Shown here: piece after piece, positions 18,012 through 27,965 of the stretch
Position numbering within the stretch: the stretch's first letter is position 1
Layout: the number at the start of each line of letters is the position of its first letter
Source: Lachnospiraceae bacterium
GTDB taxonomy: Bacteria > Bacillota > Clostridia > Lachnospirales > Lachnospiraceae
DNA: 64,000 nt
Direction: 5' to 3'
NCBI GenBank assembly: GCA_902363665.1
Contig: CABJAW010000005.1
Span: forward strand, 62,001-126,000
The notes under the pieces: generated by a model
The model's database searches: none
Told to the model about the DNA's origin: nothing
What the model saw: the letters and a program-made list of their open reading frames with translations, nothing else
Made by a program: the position numbers and the translations under genes

Positions 18012-19208
18012 ATGAAAAAGTGTACGAAACTGATCCTTGCAGCAACAACGATGGTTACCCTGGGGGCATTTACCGGCCTCGCAGCAAACGCAGAGGAGAA
18101 TACAGTCAAAGCCGGATTTATTTTCCTGCATGACGAAAATTCTACTTATGACCTGAATTTCATCAACGCAGCAAAAGAGGCGTGCGATAAGATGGGAATT
18201 GAGTACGTATTCAAGACCGGTATTCCGGAGGGACAGGAGTGCTACGAGGCGGCATGTGAACTTGCAGATGCGGGATGCAATTTCGTATTTGCGGACAGTT
18301 TTGGCCACGAGGATTATATCATTGAGGCAGCAAGAGAGTTCCCGGATGTTCAGTTCTGCCATGCGACCGGTACAAAGGCACATACGGAGGAGATGGACAA
18401 CTTCCACAATGCATTTGCTTCTATCTATGAGGGACGTTACCTGGCAGGTGTTGCTGCAGGAATGAAGCTCAATGAGATGATCGCAGACGGTACGATCACA
18501 GAAGAGCAGGCAAAGATGGGCTACGTTGGAGCTTATACTTATGCAGAGGTAATTTCCGGTTACACTTCTTTCTTCCTTGGTGCACGTTCTGTATGCCCGA
18601 GCGTTACAATGGAAGTTACCTTCACGGGATCCTGGTATGATGAGACCGCTGAGAAGGAAGGCGCAAACAAACTGATCGAGGACGGCTGTGTACTGATCAG
18701 CCAGCATGCAGACTCCATGGGAGCTCCAACTGCATGTGAGACCGCAGGCGTTCCGGATGTTTCCTACAACGGAAGTACAGAGAGTGCATGCCCGAACACC
18801 TTTATTGTTTCTTCCAGAATTGACTGGGCACCGTATTTTGAGTATGCAATGGGCTGTGTAGCAAGCGGCGATGAGATTGTAGCAGACTGGACCGGAGATC
18901 TTTCCACAGGTTCCGTTGTTCTGACAGATCTTGGTACTGCTGCAGCAGAGGGTACACAGGAAGCAATCGATGATGTTACTGCAAAACTTGAGTCCGGTGA
19001 GGTTCATGTATTTGATATTGATACATTTACCGTAAATGGTGAGAAGCTTGAGAGCTACATGGCAGACGTTGATACCGATGCAGATTATGAGGGCGATCAT
19101 GAGGCAATTTCTGACGGATACTTCCATGAGTCCGCAGAGGGCTTCCGTTCCGCTCCGTACTTTGATGTACAGATCGATGATATTTCACTTCTTGATACCG
19201 CGTTCTAA
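18012..19208 (+). CDS. BMP-family nucleoside-binding protein of an ABC importer
   Basis: A 398-residue exported solute-binding protein of the Bmp/PnrA/Med family, which binds purine nucleosides. After the signal peptide the protein runs KAGFIFLHDENSTYDLNFINAAKEA, in blocks typical of the family, with CHATGTK, FASIYEGRYLAGVAAG and the GYVGAYTYAEVISGY block. The signal peptide ends in A-N-A and has no lipobox cysteine, unusual for a Gram-positive binding protein. The start at 18012 has AAGGGAGAAAAG upstream. It is controlled by the guanine riboswitch and followed by the ATPase and two permeases. Confidence 0.92.
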   Translation: MKKCTKLILAATTMVTLGAFTGLAANAEENTVKAGFIFLHDENSTYDLNFINAAKEACDKMGIEYVFKTGIPEGQECYEAACELADAGCNFVFADSFGHEDYIIEAAREFPDVQFCHATGTKAHTEEMDNFHNAFASIYEGRYLAGVAAGMKLNEMIADGTITEEQAKMGYVGAYTYAEVISGYTSFFLGARSVCPSVTMEVTFTGSWYDETAEKEGANKLIEDGCVLISQHADSMGAPTACETAGVPDVSYNGSTESACPNTFIVSSRIDWAPYFEYAMGCVASGDEIVADWTGDLSTGSVVLTDLGTAAAEGTQEAIDDVTAKLESGEVHVFDIDTFTVNGEKLESYMADVDTDADYEGDHEAISDGYFHESAEGFRSAPYFDVQIDDISLLDTAF

Positions 19209-19249
19209 TCGCAGTTTACAGGAATCCGCTTCAGTGTGAAGCACAATGA

Positions 19250-19283
19250 GCGGTGCAGCGAATTTCGCCGCACCGCATTTTTT
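19250..19283 (+). terminator. Partial terminator after the binding-protein gene
   Basis: An 11-bp stem (19250-19260 with 19266-19276, one mismatch) and T6. It would let the binding protein be made in excess over the membrane parts. Confidence 0.75.
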
Positions 19284-19329
19284 GTAATACAGCGAACAGT
19301 TCAGCATATCAGCAAAATGTGAAAGCAGG

Positions 19330-19353
19330 TCCCGGCAAATTTATTTGCCGGGA
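19330..19353 (+). other. Perfect 11-bp hairpin in the intercistronic region
   Basis: TCCCGGCAAAT / ATTTGCCGGGA with a 2-base loop, nested in a weaker CAAAATG/CATTTTG pair. No T-run follows, so it is more likely an mRNA-stabilising or processing hairpin than a terminator. The 19209-19484 gap holds no ORF I can support. Confidence 0.6.
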
Positions 19354-19484
19354 GCTGTATTTGCATTTTGTGATGGGAGGAACGATGCCCATCAGCCGCA
19401 GACAGGAGCTGCGCGGCACCGACCGGAGCGCAGACCTGTGGCCTGTATGCGGAACGTCCGAAATAGAAAAAGGAGGAACAACTC

Positions 19485-21017
19485 GTGGAGGGCAAAACGG
19501 CTGCGGTGACACTGAAAAACATCACCAAAAAATTCGGCCCGGTCGTGGCAAACGACAAAGTATGTCTCGATATTTACAAAGGCGAGATCCTGGCGCTGCT
19601 CGGCGAAAACGGTAGCGGCAAGACGACACTGATGAATATGCTTTCCGGAATTTATTTTCCGGATGAGGGACAGATTTTTATTAACGGGAAAGAGACGGTG
19701 ATCCGTTCACCGAAGGATGCGTTTGCGCAGGGAATCGGTATGGTGCACCAGCATTTTAAACTGATCGACGTGCTCAGCGCGGCAGAAAATATTGTGCTCG
19801 GCATGCCGGGCAGGCTGAATCTGAAACAGGCGACGGAAAAGATCCGTTCAATCTGTAATAAGTATGGATTTGAGGTGGATCCGGACCAGAAGATCTACAG
19901 CATGTCCGTTTCACAGAAACAGACGGTCGAGATCATCAAGGTACTGTACCGTGGTGCGGATATTCTGATCCTCGACGAGCCGACGGCGGTGCTGACGCCG
20001 CAGGAGACCGAAAAACTGTTTGCAGTGCTTCGAAATATGCGAAACGACGGAAAATCAATTGTCATTATCACCCACAAAATGCATGAGGTGGAAAGCCTCT
20101 CTGACCGTGTGGCGGTACTGCGGCGCGGCTGCTTTGTCGGCGATATGATGACAAAGGATACGAACGCGCAGGAAATGACGGACATGATGGTTGGCCACAA
20201 AGTCACGTTAAACATCACAAGGCCAGAGCCGGTCAATCCGCAGCCGCGTCTGGAAGTAAAAGGCCTGACGGTGCGCAGCGAGGAAGGAATCGTAAAGCTC
20301 AAAGACGTATCCTTCACAGCGTACAGTGGAGAGATTCTTGGCATTGCCGGAATTTCCGGATGCGGACAGAAAGAGCTGTTGGAGGCGATCGCCGGACTGC
20401 AGCCGACAGAGAGCGGTTCCGTTGTGTATATTGAAGAGGATGGCACACGGGAGGAGCTGCTCGGCAAAGATCCACAGAAGATCATGGATCTCGGCGTTTC
20501 TCTTTCCTTTGTACCGGAGGACCGTCTTGGTATGGGGCTGGTCGGCGACATGGACCTGACCGATAACATGATGCTCCGCTCATTCCGCAGCGGACATTCC
20601 ATGTTTACAGACCGCAAGACACCGAAGAAGCTGGCGAAGACCGTTGTCAATGAGCTCGAGGTATCGACACCTGGGCTTTCGACACCGGTGCGAAGACTTT
20701 CCGGCGGAAACGTACAGAAGGTTCTGGTCGGAAGAGAAATCTCTTCGGATCCGACCGTTCTGATGACGGCGTACGCGGTACGCGGACTCGACATCAATTC
20801 GTCCTATACGATCTACAATCTGATCAATGCGCAGAAGGAAAAAGGTGTGGCAGTCATTTTTGTAGGTGAGGATCTGGATGTGCTGCTGGAGCTTTCCGAC
20901 CGTATTCTCGTGCTGTGCGGCGGTGAGGTCAGCGGGATCGTAGATGGAAGAACTGCGGATAAAAATACCGTCGGCATGATGATGACACGTGTGGGAGGTA
21001 CGAAGAATGAACAGTAA
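19485..21017 (+). CDS. Nucleoside ABC importer ATPase (NupO/BmpB-like, two ABC domains)
   Basis: A 510-residue protein with two fused ABC domains, like RbsA and NupO. The first has Walker A GENGSGKT (about 36-43), a signature region SVSQKQTVEI and Walker B ILILDEPTAVL. The second has a degenerate Walker A (GISGCGQKE), the signature LSGGNVQK and a poor Walker B (VLMTAYAVRGLD). Asymmetry of this kind is usual in the family. Starts at GTG 19485 behind AAAGGAGGAACAACTC. Its end overlaps the first permease by 11 bases. Confidence 0.92.
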   Translation: MEGKTAAVTLKNITKKFGPVVANDKVCLDIYKGEILALLGENGSGKTTLMNMLSGIYFPDEGQIFINGKETVIRSPKDAFAQGIGMVHQHFKLIDVLSAAENIVLGMPGRLNLKQATEKIRSICNKYGFEVDPDQKIYSMSVSQKQTVEIIKVLYRGADILILDEPTAVLTPQETEKLFAVLRNMRNDGKSIVIITHKMHEVESLSDRVAVLRRGCFVGDMMTKDTNAQEMTDMMVGHKVTLNITRPEPVNPQPRLEVKGLTVRSEEGIVKLKDVSFTAYSGEILGIAGISGCGQKELLEAIAGLQPTESGSVVYIEEDGTREELLGKDPQKIMDLGVSLSFVPEDRLGMGLVGDMDLTDNMMLRSFRSGHSMFTDRKTPKKLAKTVVNELEVSTPGLSTPVRRLSGGNVQKVLVGREISSDPTVLMTAYAVRGLDINSSYTIYNLINAQKEKGVAVIFVGEDLDVLLELSDRILVLCGGEVSGIVDGRTADKNTVGMMMTRVGGTKNEQ

Positions 21018-22119
21018 AGCAAAAGATCCGCTTTTTAATATTGTAAAAAGAGACGCACTTCCGTGGTATCATACGCTTGGGATTCGGCTTCTGGCGATTG
21101 TGGCGGCACTTATCGTCTGCGCGGTCGTCACGACGATCATGACCGGAATCAACCCGATTCAGGTGTACAGCTCCATCTTTCTCGGAGCATTCGGTACGGC
21201 GCGGAAGACCTGGATTACGTTTCAGAATGTGGCGATTCTGCTTCTGATCTCCCTGGCGCTGACACCGGCGTTCCGGATGCGCTTCTGGAACATTGGAGGA
21301 GAGGGACAGGTACTGATCGGCGGTCTGGCGTCGGCGGCCTGCATGATCTGTCTGGCAGACAGGCTTCCGAATGCGGTGGTGATTCTTCTGATGGTTGTCA
21401 CAAGTATCGGGGCTGGTGCGCTGTGGGGAGCGATTCCGGCGTTCTTCAAGGCAAAATGGAACACCAATGAGACACTTTCGACGCTGATGATGAACTATAT
21501 CGCAACGCAGCTGGTAGCCTTTTACACGATCGTGTGGGAGATGCCGAAGGGATCCGGAAAGATCGGTATCATCAATCAGAAGACGAATATCGGCTGGCTG
21601 CCTGAGATATTTGGTTCCAAATATCTGCTGAGCATTATCGTGGCGGTGATTGTAACCGTTCTCATGTATATTTATTTTACGTACAGCAAGCAGGGATATG
21701 AAATTTCCGTTGTCGGCGAGAGCGTACAGACGGCGCGTTACGTCGGGATCAAAGTAGAAAAGGTCATTATCCGGACAATGCTGATTTCAGGCGGTATCTG
21801 CGGACTGGTCGGCCTGTTGTTAGTCGGCGGCATCAATCATACGGTGACAACCACGATCGCAAACGGGCAGGGATTTACGGCTGTTATGGTATCGTGGATG
21901 GCAAAGTTCAATCCGTTTGCGATGATCTTTACGAGCTTCCTGATTATTTTCATGAACCGCGGAGCAAGCGAGATCTCCACAACGTTTGGGCTGAACCAGT
22001 CGTTTGCGGATATCCTGACCGGAATTATCCTGTTTTTCATCATCGGATGTGAGTTCTTTATTTCGTATCAGATCCACTTCCGGAAAAAAGCGGAGAGGAG
22101 CGTGAAAGTCAATGATTAA
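21007..22119 (+). CDS. Nucleoside ABC importer permease 1 (NupP-like)
   Basis: A 370-residue polytopic protein of the BPD_transp_2 family (RbsC/NupP). It has about ten hydrophobic segments and the family block FWNIGGEGQVLIGGLASAA (residues about 96-114, which follows a helix). The ATG lies inside the end of the ATPase gene, so the two are translationally coupled. It pairs with the next permease to form a heterodimeric membrane channel for nucleosides. Confidence 0.92.
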   Translation: MNSKAKDPLFNIVKRDALPWYHTLGIRLLAIVAALIVCAVVTTIMTGINPIQVYSSIFLGAFGTARKTWITFQNVAILLLISLALTPAFRMRFWNIGGEGQVLIGGLASAACMICLADRLPNAVVILLMVVTSIGAGALWGAIPAFFKAKWNTNETLSTLMMNYIATQLVAFYTIVWEMPKGSGKIGIINQKTNIGWLPEIFGSKYLLSIIVAVIVTVLMYIYFTYSKQGYEISVVGESVQTARYVGIKVEKVIIRTMLISGGICGLVGLLLVGGINHTVTTTIANGQGFTAVMVSWMAKFNPFAMIFTSFLIIFMNRGASEISTTFGLNQSFADILTGIILFFIIGCEFFISYQIHFRKKAERSVKVND

Positions 22120-23101
22120 TCTTGCGGCATTTATTCCAAGAGCAGTAGTGCAGGGAATTCCGCTTCTGTTCGGAAGTACGGGAGAGATCCTGACTGAGAA
22201 ATCAGGCAATTTAAATCTGGGAATCCCGGGTGTCATGTACGTCGGAGCAATCAGCGGTGTCATTGGTTCGTTTTTTTATGAGCAGTCGACCGACAGCATG
22301 AACGGTGTACTGGCGATCCTGATTCCGGTGCTGTGCTGCCTGGCGGCGTCCTTCCTGATGGGGCTTCTGTACTGCTTCCTGACAGTTACTTTACGTGCCA
22401 ATCAGAACGTAACCGGTCTTGCCATGACGACCTTTGGCGTCGGGTTCGGAAACTTTTTTGGTGGTTCTCTGATCAAACTGTCCGGAAGTGACGTGCCGTC
22501 GATCGCACTTTCTGCGACGAGCAGCTATTTCAGCAAGTCCCTGCCGTTTGCAGATCGGCTCGGATGGTTTGGAAAGGTATTTCTTTCTTATGGATTTCTG
22601 GCGTATGCGGCAATCCTGATCGCAATCATCTGTGCTTATGTGCTGAACCACACGCGCGTGGGACTTCACTTAAGAGCAGTCGGTGAGGATCCGGCAGCAG
22701 CAGATGCTGCTGGTATCAATGTTACGAAATATAAATATCTTGCTACCTGCATCGGATGTATGATCGCAGGTCTTGGCGGATTGTATTACGTGATGGATTA
22801 CGCCTGCGGCGTATGGTCCAACGATGCGTTTGGCGACCGTGGCTGGCTGGCGATCGCGCTCGTTATCTTTACGATCTGGCGTCCGGTAGTGAGTATTTTT
22901 TCCTCGATCTTTTTCGGTGGACTGTACATTCTGTATCTCTACATTCCGACCGGAATGGATCACATGGAATTACAGGAGCTTTACAAGATGATTCCGTACG
23001 TGGTTACGCTTGTCGTACTGGTGCTGACCAGCATGCGCAACAAGCGAGAGAATCAGCCGCCGAAATCACTGGGACAGTCCTATTTCCGTGAGGAACGGTA
23101 A
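22112..23101 (+). CDS. Nucleoside ABC importer permease 2 (NupQ-like)
   Basis: A 329-residue polytopic protein of the same family. The block GEILTEKSGNLNLGIPGVMYVGA (residues about 28-50, only partly quoted in family alignments) and RAVGEDPAAADAAGINV, a cytoplasmic loop that meets the ATPase, identify it. It overlaps permease 1 by 8 bases and is the last gene of the operon, before the terminator at 23165. Confidence 0.92.
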   Translation: MINLAAFIPRAVVQGIPLLFGSTGEILTEKSGNLNLGIPGVMYVGAISGVIGSFFYEQSTDSMNGVLAILIPVLCCLAASFLMGLLYCFLTVTLRANQNVTGLAMTTFGVGFGNFFGGSLIKLSGSDVPSIALSATSSYFSKSLPFADRLGWFGKVFLSYGFLAYAAILIAIICAYVLNHTRVGLHLRAVGEDPAAADAAGINVTKYKYLATCIGCMIAGLGGLYYVMDYACGVWSNDAFGDRGWLAIALVIFTIWRPVVSIFSSIFFGGLYILYLYIPTGMDHMELQELYKMIPYVVTLVVLVLTSMRNKRENQPPKSLGQSYFREER

Positions 23102-23164
23102 ACTTCTTTCAGATCCTGCAAGCAGCGAGAGCAGGCTGCGAATGTCTGCCTCTCAGGTAAACTT

Positions 23165-23214
23165 AAGAAGTGTCTTTTCATCGGTAATAAAACCGGAGAA
23201 GACACTTCTTTTTT
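23165..23214 (+). terminator. Terminator of the nucleoside transporter operon
   Basis: A 12-bp stem AAGAAGTGTCTT / AAGACACTTCTT (23165-23176, 23199-23210) followed by a T-run. Confidence 0.9.
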
Positions 23215-23433
23215 AGCCGGTTAAAAACTTGGCAGAAGCCGGAAAAGAGCACTTGCGATAAAAAGAAAGTATGTTAGAATAGGGATTACGCGACAGCAAA
23301 ATGACTCGTTTTTTTATTTGACCAGGCTGTCATGGATTTGATATTTTATGGCTTTGCGGCAGAAGAAGCCAGGAAATAAATATTTGTTTTGTAAGGAAAA
23401 CGGAAAAAACTTATCACGTGAAGGGGGTTCTTT

Positions 23434-25242
23434 ATGAAAAGAACAGAACAGAAAATAGAAAATACCTGGAAGCTGGAGGATATCTATGCTTCCCGGGAAG
23501 CATACGAGAAAGATGCGGCAGCGCTGAAGGCGCAGATCGCCGAATTTCCCGGTTATCAGGGAAAGATTGGCGATGGCCCGCAGATGCTGCTTGAGATTCT
23601 GAAAAAACGGGACGAGATGGCGGAGATCATGAGCCGCATGATCGTTTACTCAAACCAGCATTACCATGAGGACACCGGAAACGCGGTTTATCAGAAACTG
23701 GCCGGAGAAGCACAGACACTTTCCGTACAGTTTTCACAGGCCTGTGCATGGGTGGAGCCGGAGCTTCTGGCACTGGAGCCGGAGCGGCTTGCACGGTACT
23801 TTGAAGAGCAGCCGGAGCTGGAAGATTACCGCAGAACGATTACACAGGTGACGAGAATGCGCAGCCACATCCTGGATGCAGCGACGGAGGCGCTTTTGGC
23901 AAAGGTGGAAGAGGTCGCGGAAGGACCGGCGAACATTTTCTCCATGTTCAACAATGCAGATGTACGTTTTCCGGATGCGGTGGGAACAGATGGCAAAAAG
24001 CATCTGATGACGATTGGAAGCTACATCCCTTATATGGAAAGCAGCGACCGAAGCCTGCGTAAATCAGCATTTCAGGGGCTGTATTCGACGTATGCGCAGT
24101 ATAAAAATACCGTTTCCGCCATGTATCAGGCCAATGCGAAGCAGGCAGACTTTTTTGCAAAGCAGAGGGGATACCAGGATGCAAGGGAAGCAGCGCTGGA
24201 TGCAAATGCAATCCCGGTTTCCGTATATGACAACCTGATTGCGGCGATCCATGAGAAGCTTCCGCTGATGCACCGTTATGTACAGCTGCGCAGCAAAATG
24301 ATGAAATTGGACGATCTGCATATGTACGATGTGTATGCGCCGCTTGTAAAAATGCCGGAGAAAACGTATTCATTTGAGGAGGCAAAAGAGATCGTAAAGC
24401 GGGGACTTGCGCCGCTCGGTGAGGATTATATTGCGCTTTTGCAGGAAGGATTTGACAACCGCTGGATTGATGTTTATGAAAATGAGGGAAAGCGCACGGG
24501 CGCGTATTCCTGGGGGGCTTACGGCACACATCCGTATGTGCTGCTGAATTACCATGGCAGACTCGGGGATGTCTTTACGCTGGCGCATGAGATGGGCCAT
24601 TCTCTGCATACCTGGCATTCAAACCATACGCAGCCGTATCGCTATGCATCCTACCGCATTTTCGTCGCAGAAGTGGCTTCGACCTGCAATGAGGCGCTGC
24701 TGATCCATGATCTGCTTGGCCGTACCAAAGATGAGACGGAAAAGAAGTACCTGATCAATTATTTCCTCGATCAGTTTAAGGCGACGATGTACCGTCAGAC
24801 GATGTTTGCGGAATTTGAGCGCACAACCCATCAGGCCGTATCACGCGGCGAGACACTGACGGCGGAGGGCCTGCATGAGACGTATCTGAAACTGAATCAG
24901 GATTACTTTGGCCCGGTGATGACGGTTGACCAGGAAATCGGTTATGAGTGGGAGCGTATTCCTCATTTCTACACACCGTTCTATGTCTATCAGTATGCGA
25001 CTGGATTTGCGGCGGCAATTGCAATCAGTAGCAAGATCCTTTCAGGAGAGCCGGGAATCGTGGAAAAGTATAAAAAATTCCTGAGCAGCGGAAGCTCCAT
25101 GGATCCGATTGATCTTTTAAAAATCTGCGGGGTTGATATGTCCTCGCCGCAGCCGGTACTGGATGCGCTTGGTGTGTTCGAGGAGTATCTCGCAAAGATG
25201 GAAGCGGAAGTGTCAGCGGAAGAAGTGGAGTACAGGCAGTAA
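23434..25242 (+). CDS. pepF: Oligoendopeptidase F (M3 family)
   Basis: A 602-residue zinc metallopeptidase of family M3B. The active site is LAHEMGHSLH (H-E-x-x-H, about residues 385-389) with the downstream glutamate in FVAEVASTCNEALL. The N-terminal helical domain (about 1-110) is PepF-like. It cleaves short cytoplasmic peptides. The length matches Firmicute PepF. The start has GAAGGGGG upstream. Single gene between the nucleoside importer and a MATE exporter. Confidence 0.95.
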   Translation: MKRTEQKIENTWKLEDIYASREAYEKDAAALKAQIAEFPGYQGKIGDGPQMLLEILKKRDEMAEIMSRMIVYSNQHYHEDTGNAVYQKLAGEAQTLSVQFSQACAWVEPELLALEPERLARYFEEQPELEDYRRTITQVTRMRSHILDAATEALLAKVEEVAEGPANIFSMFNNADVRFPDAVGTDGKKHLMTIGSYIPYMESSDRSLRKSAFQGLYSTYAQYKNTVSAMYQANAKQADFFAKQRGYQDAREAALDANAIPVSVYDNLIAAIHEKLPLMHRYVQLRSKMMKLDDLHMYDVYAPLVKMPEKTYSFEEAKEIVKRGLAPLGEDYIALLQEGFDNRWIDVYENEGKRTGAYSWGAYGTHPYVLLNYHGRLGDVFTLAHEMGHSLHTWHSNHTQPYRYASYRIFVAEVASTCNEALLIHDLLGRTKDETEKKYLINYFLDQFKATMYRQTMFAEFERTTHQAVSRGETLTAEGLHETYLKLNQDYFGPVMTVDQEIGYEWERIPHFYTPFYVYQYATGFAAAIAISSKILSGEPGIVEKYKKFLSSGSSMDPIDLLKICGVDMSSPQPVLDALGVFEEYLAKMEAEVSAEEVEYRQ

Positions 25243-25315
25243 CTATTTTGGGGATAATTATTTTTGACAGTAATGTACCTGGAACTGCCGATAAGTATGG
25301 CAGAATGGAGAAATA

Positions 25316-26668
25316 ATGGCAAAAGAATTTGTATGTGATATGACAAAGGGAAATGAGACCTCACTGCTGATCCGTTTTTCCCTTCCAATGCTGTTTGGAA
25401 ATGTCTTTCAGCAGTTTTACAACATGGTGGACTCGATTGTGGTTGGAAACTACGTCGGAAAAAATGCACTGGCGGCAGTTGGCATGACGTCCTCACTGAC
25501 CTTTTTCTATTTTGCGCTGTGCAATGGTTTTGCCACGGGCGCGGGCGTGCTGATGTCTCAGTATTTCGGCATGAAAAATGAAAAACGTGTGAAAGACGCA
25601 CTGGGAAATTCGATTTATCTGATGCTTGGAATGGGGATTCTGGTGAGTATCATTTCGGTGCTGTTAGCAGAACCGACGCTGCGGCTGCTCAATACACCGG
25701 AGTCCATCTTTGACGATGCGCTTCTGTACACGCGCATTGTGTGCGGCGGCGTGCTGGCAGTCGTTTTGTATAACGGGATTTCAGCGATGCTGCGTGCACT
25801 CGGAGATTCTGTTACGCCGCTGATCTTTCTGATCATAGCGAGTATTTTAAATGTGATCGGAGACCTGCTTTTCGTGCTGGTGTTTCATATGGGCGTGGCA
25901 GGAGTGGCAGTGGCAACCATTCTGGCACAGACGCTGTCTGCACTTGGATGTATTGTATATGCAGTTTTGAAAAATCCGTATTTTCGGCTGAAAAGAGAAA
26001 ATATGAAGCCGGACAGGATTTTGCTGATGAAATGCTTAAGGCTTGGCATCCCGTTTGGAATGCAGGGAAGTCTGATTGCGCTGTCCTGTATTGCCCTTCA
26101 GTCGGTGATCAACCGGTTCGGCGAAAATGTGATTGCTGCATTTGCAGCTACCTCCCGGATTGAACAGCTGGTACAGCAGCCGTACAACTCTCTTGGTACT
26201 GCTGTTGCGACGTTTACGGCACAGAACCTCGGAGCCGGAAACATAGAGCGCGTGAAGCGCGGGTATCAGCGTTCGACAATACTGGTCGTCGTCTTCAGCC
26301 TTCTGATGTGCGCGGCGATGTTCCTCTGGGGAGGTCCGTTTGTCGGAATCTTTGTGGATGATGCCGAAGTCATTGCAATCGGCGGCCGTGCAATCCGTAT
26401 TACGAGTCTGTTTTATATCCCACTTGGCATGATTTATGTGGCGCGCAGCCTCTTAAATGGTGCAGGCGATTCGTTCTTTGCCTTTGCCAATGGTCTTGCC
26501 GAGGTAGTCGGAAGAATCGGATTTTCACTTGGGCTTGCGGCGATTCCGGCGCTCGGATACTGGGCAGTCTGGTATACGACCGGCCTGACCTGGCTGATCA
26601 CCGGTGCAGTGTGCATGCTGCGGTATGCGCAGGGGAAGTGGAAGAAGATCGTGCTGGTGGAGCGGTAA
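25316..26668 (+). CDS. MATE-family multidrug/organic cation exporter
   Basis: A 450-residue protein with about twelve membrane helices in two homologous halves. The N-terminal block LLIRFSLPMLFGNVFQQFYN and the central FGMQGSLIALSCIALQSVINRFGE match the MatE domains; NMVDSIVVGNYVG follows helix 1. It probably exports a drug or metabolite in exchange for Na+ or H+; substrate unknown. The start at 25316 has GGAGAAATA upstream. A terminator follows. Confidence 0.92.
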   Translation: MAKEFVCDMTKGNETSLLIRFSLPMLFGNVFQQFYNMVDSIVVGNYVGKNALAAVGMTSSLTFFYFALCNGFATGAGVLMSQYFGMKNEKRVKDALGNSIYLMLGMGILVSIISVLLAEPTLRLLNTPESIFDDALLYTRIVCGGVLAVVLYNGISAMLRALGDSVTPLIFLIIASILNVIGDLLFVLVFHMGVAGVAVATILAQTLSALGCIVYAVLKNPYFRLKRENMKPDRILLMKCLRLGIPFGMQGSLIALSCIALQSVINRFGENVIAAFAATSRIEQLVQQPYNSLGTAVATFTAQNLGAGNIERVKRGYQRSTILVVVFSLLMCAAMFLWGGPFVGIFVDDAEVIAIGGRAIRITSLFYIPLGMIYVARSLLNGAGDSFFAFANGLAEVVGRIGFSLGLAAIPALGYWAVWYTTGLTWLITGAVCMLRYAQGKWKKIVLVER

Positions 26669-26681
26669 AAATGGAAAAAAG

Positions 26682-26728
26682 AACACACCATGGAGCCTGG
26701 AAAGAAGAGCTTGCATGGTGTGTTTTTT
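26682..26728 (+). terminator. Terminator after the MATE gene
   Basis: An 11-bp stem AACACACCATG / CATGGTGTGTT (26682-26692, 26714-26724) with T6. Confidence 0.88.
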
Positions 26729-26754
26729 GTAGAGTAAATACTTATAATCTGCTT

Positions 26755-26790
26755 TAGCGAGTCAAATCGGCTATTCGCAATCCGCTTCAT
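26755..26790 (-). repeat. Dispersed palindromic repeat, copy 4, overlapping a gene end
   Basis: On the minus strand it reads GATGAAGCGGATTGCGAATA then GCCGATTTGACTCGC. Its first half is the coding end and stop of the membrane protein gene 26771-27490. Confidence 0.7.
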
Positions 26791-27490
26791 CGTTTACTGC
26801 ATCCACTTCGGAAACGGATTCATTTTCTGGTTCGGAATCTGTTTTTTCTTCAGTTTCCTCACCTGCGGCACCGGTATTTCGTTCCAGCACCTCATCCCAG
26901 CGGTGCACTGCTTCATTCATCATGGCGCGCTCATGAAGACTTTTTTTCTGTACCGGCGTGGCTGGTTTTTTCTGCTGTTCGCGGGCCTTCTTTGTATTAA
27001 CAGCGGTCTTGCGGTCCGGATAGATCTTCGCAAGCTTGCGCAGCCTTGTGGCACTCCAGAGCAGATAAGCCGGAATGACGATCGAGGTGATCAGAAGAGA
27101 AAGATTCATAAGACCGGTCAGGAACAAAAAGACCTGCATCAGAATCTCAACACCGAGCAGGAGTGCTGCGGCTCTCACGGTAAAGATTGCCTTGTCAAGC
27201 CGGTTGGAAAGCGCTGCGCAGAGGGCGCCGACGGCAAGCTCTGCGATGGCGGCGATGACAAAGCAGACCGCCGCGATCTGAATCATGGAAATACTGACAT
27301 TTGCACTCTCCAGAATTTCGAGGCATTCTGCGTCTCCGCCGGATGCATTGGAAGCCAGAGAAAAAAAGTTGATTCCGTACATCAAGGTGGAGGAAAGGGC
27401 TGTGAAGATCAGCAGCACACCACCGGCCATCAGCCCCATCCGGCCGCTCATGGCCATTTTCAATTCTTTTTGATCCTTAAATTCACCCAT
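26771..27490 (-). CDS. Hypothetical four-helix membrane protein
   Basis: A 239-residue protein I do not recognise. Four hydrophobic segments lie in the first 150 residues (MGLMAGGVLLIFTALSSTLM; then near 75-100, 105-125 and 130-150). A basic stretch (KTAVNTKKAREQQKKPATP) and a strongly acidic C-terminal tail follow. The start at 27490 has AGGAGG upstream; a longer frame to 27619 lacks one. The last residues, E-A-D-C-E-stop, are encoded by a copy of the palindromic repeat, so the original C-terminus was probably different. It is convergent with the MATE gene. Confidence 0.6.
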   Translation of the reverse strand: MGEFKDQKELKMAMSGRMGLMAGGVLLIFTALSSTLMYGINFFSLASNASGGDAECLEILESANVSISMIQIAAVCFVIAAIAELAVGALCAALSNRLDKAIFTVRAAALLLGVEILMQVFLFLTGLMNLSLLITSIVIPAYLLWSATRLRKLAKIYPDRKTAVNTKKAREQQKKPATPVQKKSLHERAMMNEAVHRWDEVLERNTGAAGEETEEKTDSEPENESVSEVDAVNDEADCE

Positions 27491-27965
27491 ATACAAGTCC
27501 TCCTGTTCGCTCCAAAAGCGGCAGATGGGAATGACTGCCGCAGGAATTTTGTGTGTATTTTGCAGACGGGGCATGTTCTTTGACGGATGCGGAAGGACAC
27601 GCCTGGAATGCGGACACATTGTTTTTTATTATAAGGCGAAGCAGAAGGGATTGCAAGGATTTCCTGGAAGGGAATTCAGGGAGAAATGTACAGGTCAAAC
27701 TTCTCATCATAATAACAATTCTTCAAGAGGTCTTAATCAGATTCACATCAATGCTCTTTATTCTGTCTTGGATAAACAATTCCTGGATGCCCTTGCTCAG
27801 CTTGTAAGAAAACGCAATGAATACAGTTCTTTTTGTTGGTTTGTACTATTTTACAAGTTCAAGTTTGATTTTCCATTCTCATTAATATTTTGGATTGCTA
27901 TAATGAACGTATCTTTTAGAAGACGTGACAGAATAGGCATTGACTGTATAGGGAGGAATTATTTA
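27491..27965. other. Upstream region of the arabinofuranosidase gene
   Basis: Base composition turns AT-rich within this gap. It holds an extended -10 promoter, TGCTATAAT (27896-27904), about 60 bases before the start codon. The open frame through this stretch has no ribosome binding site or recognisable protein similarity, and I do not call it. Confidence 0.5.

Noticed and set aside
17976..19127. 383-codon open frame on the minus strand
   Set aside because: It mirrors the BMP gene, is cysteine-rich without pattern, and runs through the signal-peptide region of a clear gene.
27525..27965. N-terminal extension of the GH51 enzyme
   Set aside because: The frame is open by chance; the ribosome binding site, the promoter at 27896 and family length all support ATG 27966.
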